Both the position numbers and the translations under genes were made by a program. From Ruminococcus sp. YRD2003 (GTDB lineage Bacteria > Bacillota > Clostridia > Oscillospirales > Ruminococcaceae), in assembly GCA_900109435.1 (NCBI GenBank), contig FNZT01000015.1, positions 22,532 through 86,531 on the forward strand: a stretch of DNA of 64,000 bases, read 5' to 3'. Each line of letters begins with the position of its first letter. Within the stretch, counting starts at the first letter, position 1. Below the pieces are notes generated by a model. That model was not told where the DNA came from and did no database searches. It was given only the letters and a program-made list of their open reading frames with translations. Shown piece by piece: positions 8,960 through 16,522 of the stretch.

Positions 8960-10135
8960 ATGAAAGAAAATCTTGCCAAGCTGTATGCTGGAATAAATAC
9001 TATAATATATGTCAACGATGCCAGAGAGTATAAATATTACGGAGACGATGGCTCGTCATCGAAATGTACTGTAGATATCCTTGATGTCGAAAACGTAGTC
9101 GGCGACCTTAATGCCTGCAACAATGAATATGAAACGCTGACGAAAGGAGATAGGATATCAATAGGCTGGATGGATTCTGAGGACTATGTTGAAAGTACAC
9201 CCAAGCTCTTGAACGGCTATCGCGGCGATAATATGCTGATATTCCTCAAAAAAGTGTGGTATTATAATGGTACGGAGTACAAAGCCGGCTATTATATGAT
9301 GTATGTTCGTATAATTATTCCTGATTTGCCGGAGAAATGTACTATCGCTATAGTATCATTACATAAAGCCAGCGAAAACGATAATAAATATCTATATATC
9401 AATACTAAAGGAGATATTCTTAAAAAACAGGTCAATCTCTCAGATCTGTATGATGGGATTCTAGACATTGATGTTTGCAAAGATGTTTTCGATAAAGCCG
9501 TCAATTTGGTTTATAATAAAGAGTATCGTCAGATATATGATGATGAGTATTATGGTTGGTGCCTGCCGCATAAGCAACTCGTTAGCGAGTTCCGAAACAG
9601 TTGCAAAAAGTATAACAATAGTCATTATAATTCAGCTGATAATCTTCCACCTTGGGTATGTAAACAGATATATCAATTCACACCTGAACTCCTTACTCCT
9701 TTTCAAAGGCAATATGTTGAAAAATACAGCCGGCTTGGTATTGACAAATATTCTGTCGATAAGGGTTCAGCTGAAGAACTGATTAAAAGAATTTTTATGT
9801 TTCTAGAAGAAAGTGAGAGAAGAAACTATTATTTGCGGACATATGAATTGGATTGGCTCTCAGAATATGAAGGCGTAGACAATAATATCATATTCTATGA
9901 ATTGCTGAAGAAAATAAAAGCAGAGGATTTCATGGGGTTAAAGCCAGTAATGAATAAGGGACGTACTAAAGGTTATATCCTAATTTTCCACGATTCTGAT
10001 AGATATGTATTGTATGAGAAGAAAAACGGTATAATGAGACGCTATGAATTGCATATATTTGTCGATGCTTGGGGAGAACTAAGTAATGGTGAAGCAATAA
10101 TGTATGTATCTCTTCATTTTATAGATCAAAACTGA
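8960..10135 (+). CDS. Hypothetical island protein, Tyr-rich
   Basis: No family recognised. It is a 391-residue soluble protein, unusually rich in Tyr, Asn and Lys and more AT-rich than the housekeeping genes later in the window, which suggests transfer. The N-terminal 120 residues look like alternating strands (TIIYVNDAREYKYYGD, then GDNMLIFLKKVWYYNG); the middle is helical; the end is again strand-rich (GYILIFHDSDRYVLYE). The ATG at 8960 is used, with GGAGGA at 8945-8950; a TTG at 8957 is the alternative. It closes the operon before the rtcB promoter. Confidence 0.65.
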   Translation: MKENLAKLYAGINTIIYVNDAREYKYYGDDGSSSKCTVDILDVENVVGDLNACNNEYETLTKGDRISIGWMDSEDYVESTPKLLNGYRGDNMLIFLKKVWYYNGTEYKAGYYMMYVRIIIPDLPEKCTIAIVSLHKASENDNKYLYINTKGDILKKQVNLSDLYDGILDIDVCKDVFDKAVNLVYNKEYRQIYDDEYYGWCLPHKQLVSEFRNSCKKYNNSHYNSADNLPPWVCKQIYQFTPELLTPFQRQYVEKYSRLGIDKYSVDKGSAEELIKRIFMFLEESERRNYYLRTYELDWLSEYEGVDNNIIFYELLKKIKAEDFMGLKPVMNKGRTKGYILIFHDSDRYVLYEKKNGIMRRYELHIFVDAWGELSNGEAIMYVSLHFIDQN

Positions 10136-10140
10136 TTTTA

Positions 10141-10240
10141 CACCGTCCTTTCGTTTACAGTTCAGTTACATTTTGCGGAAACACTTGACAACCGAGCTGT
10201 ACACAGCTATAATAAAGCCATATTCTACGAAAGGACGGTG
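10141..10240. repeat. 14-bp inverted repeat flanking the rtcB promoter
   Basis: CACCGTCCTTTCGT at 10141-10154 is the exact inverse complement of ACGAAAGGACGGTG at 10227-10240. The right arm carries the ribosome-binding site of the leader peptide; the left arm lies upstream of the promoter and will not be in its transcript. Confidence 0.8.
10185..10213 (+). promoter_or_regulatory. rtcB promoter with palindromic operator in the spacer
   Basis: TTGACA at 10185-10190 and TATAAT at 10208-10213 have a 17-nt spacer. The spacer contains the perfect inverted repeat AGCTGT-AC-ACAGCT (10195-10208), a likely repressor site that would block RNA polymerase. Direct control of rtcB at initiation is inferred. 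Confidence 0.8.
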
Positions 10241-10246
10241 AACACC

Positions 10247-10339
10247 ATGACTAAAAGCTATAACTCATATCCGACATCAAAACTGAATAATAAAACAAGA
10301 AAGCATGGAGTTTGCCATATGTGTACAGCCGTGTGCTGA
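10247..10339 (+). CDS. 30-residue leader peptide upstream of rtcB
   Basis: A short ORF behind GAAAGGACGG encodes 30 residues, basic in the middle (KLNNKTRKHG) and Cys-rich at the end (CHMCTAVC). It lies between a consensus promoter and an intrinsic terminator, the arrangement of an attenuation leader. Its stop TGA is in frame with rtcB, 81 nt before the rtcB ATG. Translation or stalling on this peptide could control passage through the terminator. The CXXC-like tail might also bind metal, so a free small protein is the alternative. Confidence 0.6.
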   Translation: MTKSYNSYPTSKLNNKTRKHGVCHMCTAVC

Positions 10340-10364
10340 GCTTTTGCGCGCACAAATATGTCAG

Positions 10365-10389
10365 GCACTCCTGCGGGAGTGCTTTTTTT
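10365..10389 (+). terminator. Terminator-like attenuator between leader peptide and rtcB
   Basis: GCACTCC at 10365-10371 pairs with GGAGTGC at 10376-10382, followed by seven T residues. It sits 32 nt before the rtcB start, so full-length rtcB mRNA needs read-through, antitermination or another promoter. Confidence 0.8.
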
Positions 10390-10420
10390 GTACCCATTTG
10401 CAGACTCGGAAAGGGAAACT

Positions 10421-11623
10421 ATGATTGAATTAACAGGAAAATACAACACCGCCAAGGTGTTTACAGATGTTATCGAAAAGACCGCTATGTCGCAGATTAC
10501 CGAGATATGCAATCAGCCTATGACTGAAGGAGCAAAGATACGCATAATGCCTGATGTTCACGCAGGCGCAGGCTGCACTATCGGTACGACTATGACCGTT
10601 ACCGATAAGGTCGTGCCCAATTTTGTCGGCGTGGATATCGGCTGCGGAATGGAGACAATTCGCATCAAGGAGAAGCACATCGAGCTTCAGAAGCTCGACA
10701 AGCTCATCCACGAAAAGATTCCCTCGGGCTTCAAGGTCCGCGAAGAGGCGCACCGCTATGCGGAGCAGATAGATCTCACTGAACTCTACTGCTACGATAA
10801 GATAAAGTCGGCACGCGCTGAGTTGAGCATAGGTACTCTCGGCGGCGGCAACCACTTCATCGAGGCTGACAAGGGCGAGGACGGCTGTATTTACATCATT
10901 ATCCACTCGGGCTCGCGTCATCTCGGAGTCGAGACTGCAAGCTATTATCAGGAAAAGGCTTTCTTCAACCTTGCGCGGAACAGGGAGGATGTAAAGGCTC
11001 TCATAGAGATGTACAAGGAAATGGGCAAGGAGAAGAAGATAGAGGAAGCTATAAAGCGCCTTAAAAATACCGGAAAGGTCGGTATCCCCAAGCATCTTTC
11101 TTACTGTGAAGGCGAGCTTTTTGACCAGTATGTCCACGATATGAAGATAGTTCAGAGATTTGCCATGATAAACCGTCAGGCGATGATGGACGAGATCATC
11201 AAGGGTATGCACCTCCACGTAGAAGAGCAGTTCACAACTATCCACAACTACATAGATACAGATACGATGATACTCCGCAAAGGCGCAGTTTCTGCTCAGG
11301 CAGGCGAAAAGCTCCTGATACCGATAAATATGCGTGACGGCAGCCTTATCTGCACAGGCAAGGGCAACCCTGACTGGAACTGTTCTGCTCCTCACGGTGC
11401 CGGACGTCTTATGTCGCGCTCGGAGGCAAAGCAGAGCTTCACTGTTTCGGAGTTCAAGAAGCAGATGGACGGTATCTATACGACTTCCGTAAACGCCGGA
11501 ACGCTTGACGAGTGCCCTATGGCGTACAAGTCGCTGAACGACATCGTTGACAATATCGGCGATACCGTCGAGATAAACGAGATTATCAAGCCTATCTACA
11601 ACTTCAAGGCAGGTGAAGAATAA
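10421..11623 (+). CDS. rtcB: RtcB RNA ligase
   Basis: A 400-residue RtcB-family ligase, joining 2',3'-cyclic phosphate or 3' phosphate RNA ends to 5'-OH ends with GTP and Mn2+. The metal and guanylate site is visible: GVDIGCGM near residue 68 with the metal Cys, GTLGGGNHF, HSGSRHLG, and SAPHGAGR with His325 as the expected GMP-carrying residue. The ATG at 10421 is chosen because the upstream in-frame ATG at 10358 would translate through the attenuator hairpin. A 55-residue gene overlaps its stop by 1 nt. Bacterial RtcB is usually tied to RNA repair after ribotoxin damage, which suits an island with kinases, phosphatases and a NADAR-like domain. Confidence 0.95.
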   Translation: MIELTGKYNTAKVFTDVIEKTAMSQITEICNQPMTEGAKIRIMPDVHAGAGCTIGTTMTVTDKVVPNFVGVDIGCGMETIRIKEKHIELQKLDKLIHEKIPSGFKVREEAHRYAEQIDLTELYCYDKIKSARAELSIGTLGGGNHFIEADKGEDGCIYIIIHSGSRHLGVETASYYQEKAFFNLARNREDVKALIEMYKEMGKEKKIEEAIKRLKNTGKVGIPKHLSYCEGELFDQYVHDMKIVQRFAMINRQAMMDEIIKGMHLHVEEQFTTIHNYIDTDTMILRKGAVSAQAGEKLLIPINMRDGSLICTGKGNPDWNCSAPHGAGRLMSRSEAKQSFTVSEFKKQMDGIYTTSVNAGTLDECPMAYKSLNDIVDNIGDTVEINEIIKPIYNFKAGEE

Positions 11624-11790
11624 TGGAGAAATTCGTTCCTTTTGACAAAATGAGCAAGAAGGAGCAGAAAAAGCTGAATGACAGCAAGCGCCGTGACTGG
11701 AACGGGCTCAACCCTGTCACGCGCGTCGCTCCCGAAAATAAGAAGGCATATAAACGCAAGCCGAAACATCCTAACAAAATCGAAGAATGA
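11623..11790 (+). CDS. 55-residue basic protein co-translated with rtcB
   Basis: The ATG overlaps the rtcB stop (TAATG at 11621-11625). The 55-residue product is lysine/arginine-rich (SKKEQKKL, SKRRDWNGLNPVTR, KRKPKHPNK) with a central NPVTR motif. High positive charge and strict coupling to rtcB suggest an RNA-binding helper, but no domain family is recognised and this is an inference. The ORF ends 20 nt before a strong terminator. Confidence 0.7.
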   Translation: MEKFVPFDKMSKKEQKKLNDSKRRDWNGLNPVTRVAPENKKAYKRKPKHPNKIEE

Positions 11791-11810
11791 TATCAACATT
11801 AGACGAAAAG

Positions 11811-11844
11811 AAAACGACCTTGGCATCCTCGCCAAGGTCGTTTT
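11811..11844. terminator. Bidirectional terminator between rtcB operon and facing genes
   Basis: AAAACGACCTTGGC (11811-11824) pairs with GCCAAGGTCGTTTT (11831-11844) over a 6-nt loop: 14 perfect pairs, T-rich on both strands. It ends both the rtcB unit and the minus-strand unit that finishes at 11881. Confidence 0.88.
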
Positions 11845-11880
11845 GATTCTGCAGTCGATGAATTGCGGCTTTTTTGTATT

Positions 11881-12021
11881 TCAACTGGCATTGATCTTGT
11901 CAGTTACCGAGCGGCAGGCGGAATGAGCTATTAGTATACATTCAACAGCCGGAGGCAGCGTTTTATTCTCGAGCATTCTCCTGAGAGTCTGTGAATCAAT
12001 AAAAGAAGTGATCTGTTCCAT
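11881..12021 (-). CDS. 46-residue stand-alone FIDSK module, truncated paralog
   Basis: The product (FIDSQTLRRML ... PPAVECILIAHS) matches the first 46 residues of the 301-residue protein at 4219-5124 and then stops. It has a good ribosome site (AAAGGAAT), and its start lies inside the end of the 11996-13066 gene, a 26-nt overlap. It may be the remnant of a full gene whose body was deleted at the terminator side, or a genuine small protein made of the interaction module alone. Confidence 0.55.
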   Translation of the reverse strand: MEQITSFIDSQTLRRMLENKTLPPAVECILIAHSACRSVTDKINAS

Positions 12022-13066
12022 ATTTATTCCTTTCATATTCTTTGATAAGCCTGCGTTTTTCATAAATGTCACCTATCCCTGCTGTTTTGTAGTATTCTTC
12101 AAGATAATCCCAGCCGGGAAATGTCCTTTTCATAGCGATTTCGTTCTGAACAGCTTCATAAGCTATGATCAGCATAGAATCGTCAATTCTTCTCTGTTTG
12201 CAAGCACTCAGTGCGGTGAGAATACGTTCCCTTCCTGTAAGTTCATCTTTGCAGTAAGCAAGATTATGGTAATCATGGACACATTCATCGTACAAGTGAC
12301 CTGTGTCATCGACCCAGCAGCCATAAGCTGTCATATCTGTTACATCCCAATAGCTTGTACGCCGTTTCATTTCCTCTTCATCCCTGTTCCAGTAGCAGAC
12401 TGATGTAAGAACCATTTTGTCTCTGTGAGTATATGATTTATTGGCTTCTACAAGGATATCTCCCTCCTTGAACGGAACAGGGATATGTACCCAGCACCAG
12501 TCAAAGATCTCGTTTTCCTCGCTGTATTCGAGTTCATATGAACCGTATATCCGTATGATACTTCCGTTCTTGTCGAAATCAGCAACAATATGCTTGCCTG
12601 TATCGAGCTCGCGCATTGTCATTTCTCCAAAGTATTCAAGGTCAGGCTCAGATTCCATTTCACACTTGATATCCTTATACATTGATCTTAAAGCGGTATC
12701 ATAAGTAGAAAAAATAGTATTTTCTTCAAAGTAATCGTTCATTTTTTCGTTTCGATATTTGTATGTATAGACCATATTGCTGCCACTGTGTTTCAGCAGT
12801 TCAAGATAATGCTCCTCTGCTTCGATAGTCTTTTTGAGAGCAGTATAGAAGCTGTTGTAACCAAGAGCATTAGTCATTCTGTCAGAAAGAGCAGAGTCAG
12901 GCATAGTTTCCATGATCTCACGGAAAATGCGGTGCTTTTCCTGAACGCTGATACGGCAGCAGTCGTTGATAATAAAGCAGCTTTCGAGCGAGTTGAACTT
13001 ATGGTCTATACTACGGCAGTGTTCCTCAACATCCTTTGAGTTGAGATAGCTGTAGATATCATTCAT
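11996..13066 (-). CDS. Island variable protein with EGDI core
   Basis: A 356-residue member of the same divergent family as the 4219 and 6777 products; function unknown. The N-terminus (IYSYLNSKDVEEH) is a diverged form of the FIDSK module. The core PVPFKEGDILVEAN lies near residue 225, followed by VCYWNRDEEE and the family Cys segment YHNLAYCKDELTG near residue 295. The start at 13066 overlaps the phosphatase stop by 8 nt, so both come from one transcript starting at the palindromic promoter near 13560. It is followed by the truncated module at 11881-12021. Confidence 0.7.
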   Translation of the reverse strand: MNDIYSYLNSKDVEEHCRSIDHKFNSLESCFIINDCCRISVQEKHRIFREIMETMPDSALSDRMTNALGYNSFYTALKKTIEAEEHYLELLKHSGSNMVYTYKYRNEKMNDYFEENTIFSTYDTALRSMYKDIKCEMESEPDLEYFGEMTMRELDTGKHIVADFDKNGSIIRIYGSYELEYSEENEIFDWCWVHIPVPFKEGDILVEANKSYTHRDKMVLTSVCYWNRDEEEMKRRTSYWDVTDMTAYGCWVDDTGHLYDECVHDYHNLAYCKDELTGRERILTALSACKQRRIDDSMLIIAYEAVQNEIAMKRTFPGWDYLEEYYKTAGIGDIYEKRRLIKEYERNKYGTDHFFY

Positions 13067-13514
13067 ATTTGACCTCACTTTCTCCGAGCTCGTCTGCAAC
13101 GTGTTTAAGCATAAAATAAACATAATCATTGAAGACGATGTCTTTAGTTGGCTGTATTCCAAGGTATTCCCGTGCAAATACTCCAACGGCTTTGGAACGT
13201 GATACCCCTGCATAGCAGTGTATGAGAAGCGTATCAACATTCTTGTGTTCTTTTATGAAGTAGATAATATCAAGTGCCTGTTCTTTCTTAAATAGCTTGA
13301 AACCGTGGTCGGGTTCTTCAATGTCATCAAAATAAAGTGTAAGTACGCCTTTGCAGTAACGATTCTCAGTGAGCCGGAAACCAAATCCACCGTTCCATGT
13401 GTCCTGTATCGAAATTGCAGCGTAGGTATCATTCTGGTCGGGATGGTCGATATGCGTCATAACATATCTCAATGCTTCACGGGCTGATGTTACAAGAATT
13501 CTTGGCTTTTTCAT
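13059..13514 (-). CDS. Small CX5R phosphatase-like protein (copy 2)
   Basis: A 151-residue paralog of the 5121 product with an intact P-loop HCYAGVSRS (Cys100, Arg106) and the YFDD segment at residues 61-64. It shares the start KKPRILVTSAR. It is first in a minus-strand operon with the 11996 gene, the reverse of the order in the 5121 pair. Expression should come from the promoter overlapped by the palindrome at 13553-13574. Substrate unknown. Confidence 0.85.
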   Translation of the reverse strand: MKKPRILVTSAREALRYVMTHIDHPDQNDTYAAISIQDTWNGGFGFRLTENRYCKGVLTLYFDDIEEPDHGFKLFKKEQALDIIYFIKEHKNVDTLLIHCYAGVSRSKAVGVFAREYLGIQPTKDIVFNDYVYFMLKHVADELGESEVKYE

Positions 13515-13541
13515 AATTATTCGCCTCCTTCTGATAGAAGT

Positions 13542-13585
13542 ATAACACAGTCAATGTCTTCTTATTAAGACATTGACTGTGTTAT
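13542..13585. promoter_or_regulatory. 19-bp perfect palindrome between divergent promoters, island operator 1
   Basis: ATAACACAGTCAATGTCTT (13542-13560) and its inverse at 13567-13585 are separated by 6 nt. The core 22-mer (13553-13574: AATGTCTT-N6-AAGACATT) recurs at 16428, 22597 and 23521. TATACT lies just outside each arm (13539-13544 minus strand; 13586-13591 plus strand), so one bound dimer could repress both divergent genes. Confidence 0.8.
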
Positions 13586-13641
13586 TATACTAATAGAGAA
13601 ACGTGTTCACATCCTGATAGATTTGAGTGGGAGGTATAACT

Positions 13642-13848
13642 ATGACTAAAAAAGAGCGCAAAGCAGCACGCAAGGAGTACTTCCGCGAGCATTATGATGA
13701 CTACGTATACAATGCACCTGTTGATCCGAGAGATGAGCCTATGTAGGATCACTTTTCAGAGTTGGTTGATATGTACGGTACTTTTTATCCGACTAACGTT
13801 ATCAATAGCTATCCGCCGAACAGGGAATACACGAATAAGAAGAAGTAA
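13642..13848 (+). pseudogene. Small ORF interrupted by an in-frame TAG
   Basis: Behind GGGAGGT, an ORF runs 34 codons (KKERKAARKEYFREHYDDY ... DPRDEPM) to TAG at 13744-13746, then stays open in the same frame for 33 more codons to TAA at 13846-13848 (DHFSELVDMYGTFYPTN ... EYTNKKK). Both halves have similar composition, so it looks like one 68-residue gene with a nonsense mutation. Alternatives are a 34-residue protein alone, or read-through. It precedes the AAA+ gene in the same direction. Confidence 0.5.
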
Positions 13849-13877
13849 TGACTCCAATAATCAGGAAGGGGAAGTGT

Positions 13878-15854
13878 ATGAGATATTATGAATGTAAGAT
13901 CAAGCTTGTGAATTCAATTGATACGAGGAGTGATGAAGGCAGAGATCTCTGTGATGATCTTGCAGTGAAGTGTGATGATTACTGTGAAAAAAACATGGGA
14001 AAGTTTTGCGGTTGTATTACATACCTAAGAAGGACAGAGTGCGTTTTCATCATCGGAGGAAACGGCAGTAATAAGGACTTTGAGACTGAAACTGACAATT
14101 TCTGGAATTTGCTTGGACTTGAGGGCGAAATATGTAAAAAGAAAGAAGTATCTGCTGAAAATGTAAAAAAATCACTGAGAAATCGTTGCGCAGTTGATAC
14201 TCCTGATGATATAGAAGAATTCATGAAAATCGACGCATTGAGATATGCACGTCTTGATGAGCACATTGTTTCAGTGGAAAACGCTGTTGATCTTGAGGAA
14301 TATGCTAATAAGATATATATGCCTGATCTTGCTGAAGAAGCTTCCCGTATAGCAAAATCACCGCTTGACAGATTTATCGGTCACCCTGTACACTATCTTA
14401 TTGAAGGAAATGATACTGAAAGAACAATAACAACGATTGATAATCTTGTTTCTGCACTTATGAAAGAAAACAGATTAGAATCGGGTAGAATTATATTTAT
14501 AGATGAGAAGCTATATTGCAAATGTCACGGCGATCTTATTGAGCAGGCTTATGATAATATTAGTGGTGGAACAGTCATGATAAGTGTTAACTCATCACGT
14601 AAGGAAAGCGAATTTGCTGATTATTCGGAAAAGATGATCGAAGATGCTTGCAGATACGCACTGAAACACAAAAACGATACACTGACTGTTTTTAACCTCA
14701 GAAGGCATGATGTCAAGACAGAGGAGAAGATCGCCGTGCATCTGAAAAATGAGATCATGCTTGTAAACTTCCGGGAGAAGGCTGTTGGTTTAGATGATTG
14801 TAAGAATTATCTGACCAGGCTTGCAGAGGAAAAACAGATAAAAGTGACCGATAAGCTTTTTGAGCGTCTTGACGGCTCGGTAGATGCGTATTACATAAAC
14901 GAGCTTGACGAAATATTCAATGATCACTATAACGAGTACATCAGGACGAACATTTTTCCAGCCTATGCTTCGTGTGCAAGAACAGAGCGAAAAATAGACG
15001 AGGCGGAAGGTGAAGCAGCTGATGAGCTTGCTGAAATGATAGGGCTCGACAACGTCAAGAGCGTTATTAGCAAGACAGTATCCTTTTTCAAGCTCGATAA
15101 GGTTTATAAGGAGCACGGGATAAACATCGGGAATCCAGCAAGGAGCATGATATTCACCGGTAACCCAGGAACAGCCAAGACGACAGTTGCAAGGCTCGTT
15201 GCAAGGATATACCGTGATAACGGATTGCTTCCGAAGGGCTGGCTCGTTGAAGTCGGACGTTCTGAGCTCGTTGGTAAGTATGTAGGCTGGACAGCCCCCA
15301 CTATCAAAGCTGCTTTCAAGAGAGCTAAAGGCTCAGTGCTATTTATTGACGAGGCGTATTCACTGGTCGATGACCGCGACGGTCTTTACGGTGATGAAGC
15401 AATAAATACGATAGTTCAGGAAATGGAAAACAACCGTGATGATACTGTTGTAATATTTGCTGGCTATCCTGATAAAATGGAGAAATTCCTTAATAAGAAC
15501 CCTGGGCTCCGCAGCCGTATAGCGTTTCACGTTGATTTCCCTGACTATAATGAGAACGAGTTGCTGGATATACTGAGACTTATGTTGAAAAACAAGAGTA
15601 TGCAGCTCACAGACGAAGCGGCTGAAAAGGCTATGAGCATTTTCAAGGATGCAGTGAAGATACACGATTTCGGCAACGGACGCTTTGTGCGCAACCTGCT
15701 TGAATCAGCTATTATGAATATGTCACAGAGACTGACTGAAAAGGACCTCTCTCATATAAGTGATACACTGCTTACCACGCTTGAAGCAGAAGATATTACT
15801 ATGCCGCAGATGATAAATGCAGCTGAGAATAAACAGTGCCGTATAGGTTTTTAG
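13878..15854 (+). CDS. CbxX/CfqX-type (SpoVK-like) AAA+ ATPase
   Basis: A 658-residue AAA+ protein of the CbbX/SpoVK clade, remodellers of protein complexes. The C-terminal module is complete: Walker A GNPGTAKTT at about residues 428-436, the clade motif VGKYVGWTAP, Walker B LFIDEAY near 489, and the arginine-finger region GLRSRI near 543. The N-terminal 400 residues contain a poorly conserved segment (IIFIDEKLYCKCHGDL) that looks like a second, inactive AAA module, as in tandem family members. The start at 13878 follows AGGAAGGGGA; an ATG at 13848 is less likely. The target is unknown; the next gene is a candidate partner. Confidence 0.85.
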   Translation: MRYYECKIKLVNSIDTRSDEGRDLCDDLAVKCDDYCEKNMGKFCGCITYLRRTECVFIIGGNGSNKDFETETDNFWNLLGLEGEICKKKEVSAENVKKSLRNRCAVDTPDDIEEFMKIDALRYARLDEHIVSVENAVDLEEYANKIYMPDLAEEASRIAKSPLDRFIGHPVHYLIEGNDTERTITTIDNLVSALMKENRLESGRIIFIDEKLYCKCHGDLIEQAYDNISGGTVMISVNSSRKESEFADYSEKMIEDACRYALKHKNDTLTVFNLRRHDVKTEEKIAVHLKNEIMLVNFREKAVGLDDCKNYLTRLAEEKQIKVTDKLFERLDGSVDAYYINELDEIFNDHYNEYIRTNIFPAYASCARTERKIDEAEGEAADELAEMIGLDNVKSVISKTVSFFKLDKVYKEHGINIGNPARSMIFTGNPGTAKTTVARLVARIYRDNGLLPKGWLVEVGRSELVGKYVGWTAPTIKAAFKRAKGSVLFIDEAYSLVDDRDGLYGDEAINTIVQEMENNRDDTVVIFAGYPDKMEKFLNKNPGLRSRIAFHVDFPDYNENELLDILRLMLKNKSMQLTDEAAEKAMSIFKDAVKIHDFGNGRFVRNLLESAIMNMSQRLTEKDLSHISDTLLTTLEAEDITMPQMINAAENKQCRIGF

Positions 15855-15865
15855 GAGGAATGATC

Positions 15866-16312
15866 ATGAATGCAAAAGAACTGATACTTAAAGCTGATAT
15901 TGATGAACTTGTCGAATGGATTTGGCTGCACGATAAAAGAAAAGGTTCTGTTACACCCGAATTTCGTCAAGCCCTGAGCAAGCTTATCCTGGATATAAGC
16001 AAGATCGAGCCTATAAAAACTGATAATTCTATAGCTGCAAAAGAATTTGAGGATCATCACCTTGATGTGTTCGCTGTTGAGCCTGACGGTCAGAATTTCA
16101 GCCTTTTATTCGTCAAGTGGGGGGAAGTGCTCGGCTATTCTGTGCCTGACGAGCTCATAGCCAAGCTTGGGATTATCAAACTTGCAGCTGGTCTGCTCTA
16201 TGAGTTGACATGGTTCGGCAGCACGGACGAGGAGAATAACAAGGCGATAGCTGAGTTTGATGAGGAGTGCCAAATGATTGACGAAGAATTAAAAGAGATT
16301 CCACCTTGTTGA
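15866..16312 (+). CDS. Hypothetical protein downstream of the AAA+ ATPase
   Basis: Family not recognised. A 148-residue acidic, mainly helical protein (ELILKADIDELVEWIW at the start, EEN and EEL runs at the end). The start uses AGGAGG at 15853-15858 with ATG at 15866; ATG at 15860 is too close. It begins 11 nt after the ATPase stop, so the two are co-transcribed. It could be a substrate or adaptor of the ATPase, inferred from position only. Confidence 0.65.
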   Translation: MNAKELILKADIDELVEWIWLHDKRKGSVTPEFRQALSKLILDISKIEPIKTDNSIAAKEFEDHHLDVFAVEPDGQNFSLLFVKWGEVLGYSVPDELIAKLGIIKLAAGLLYELTWFGSTDEENNKAIAEFDEECQMIDEELKEIPPC

Positions 16313-16427
16313 ATGTATTGTTACTAAGACAAAAAGACCGCTTCTGATATTTTGAAATGATAGTTGTCCATAGTCAGATTAGGCGTTATATGTTTTGTTA
16401 TAATTAGTTTTGAGTAGTTATTCCAAG

Positions 16428-16449
16428 AACGTCTTAAAAATATGACGTT
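16428..16449. promoter_or_regulatory. Island operator 2 upstream of the hydrolase/WYL operon
   Basis: AACGTC (16428-16433), ten AT-rich bases, GACGTT (16444-16449): the same 22-bp frame as the 13553, 22597 and 23521 sites. A TATACT at 16459-16464 lies 9 nt after it, as in the others. A second, consensus promoter follows at 16476-16504. Confidence 0.7.
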
Positions 16450-16475
16450 AAATAAGTTATACTTGAATTACAGGC

Positions 16476-16504
16476 TTGACAGCACGCTGTCCGGCTGATA
16501 TAAT
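16476..16504 (+). promoter_or_regulatory. Consensus promoter of the hydrolase/WYL-NADAR operon
   Basis: TTGACA at 16476-16481, TATAAT at 16499-16504, 17-nt spacer. Transcript start near 16511, only 12 nt before the hydrolase ATG. Confidence 0.82.
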
Positions 16505-16522
16505 CAAAGTAAAGGAGATATT

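Noticed and set aside
10430-11395. 321-codon minus-strand ORF
   Set aside because: Antisense to rtcB and without recognisable motifs or ribosome site.
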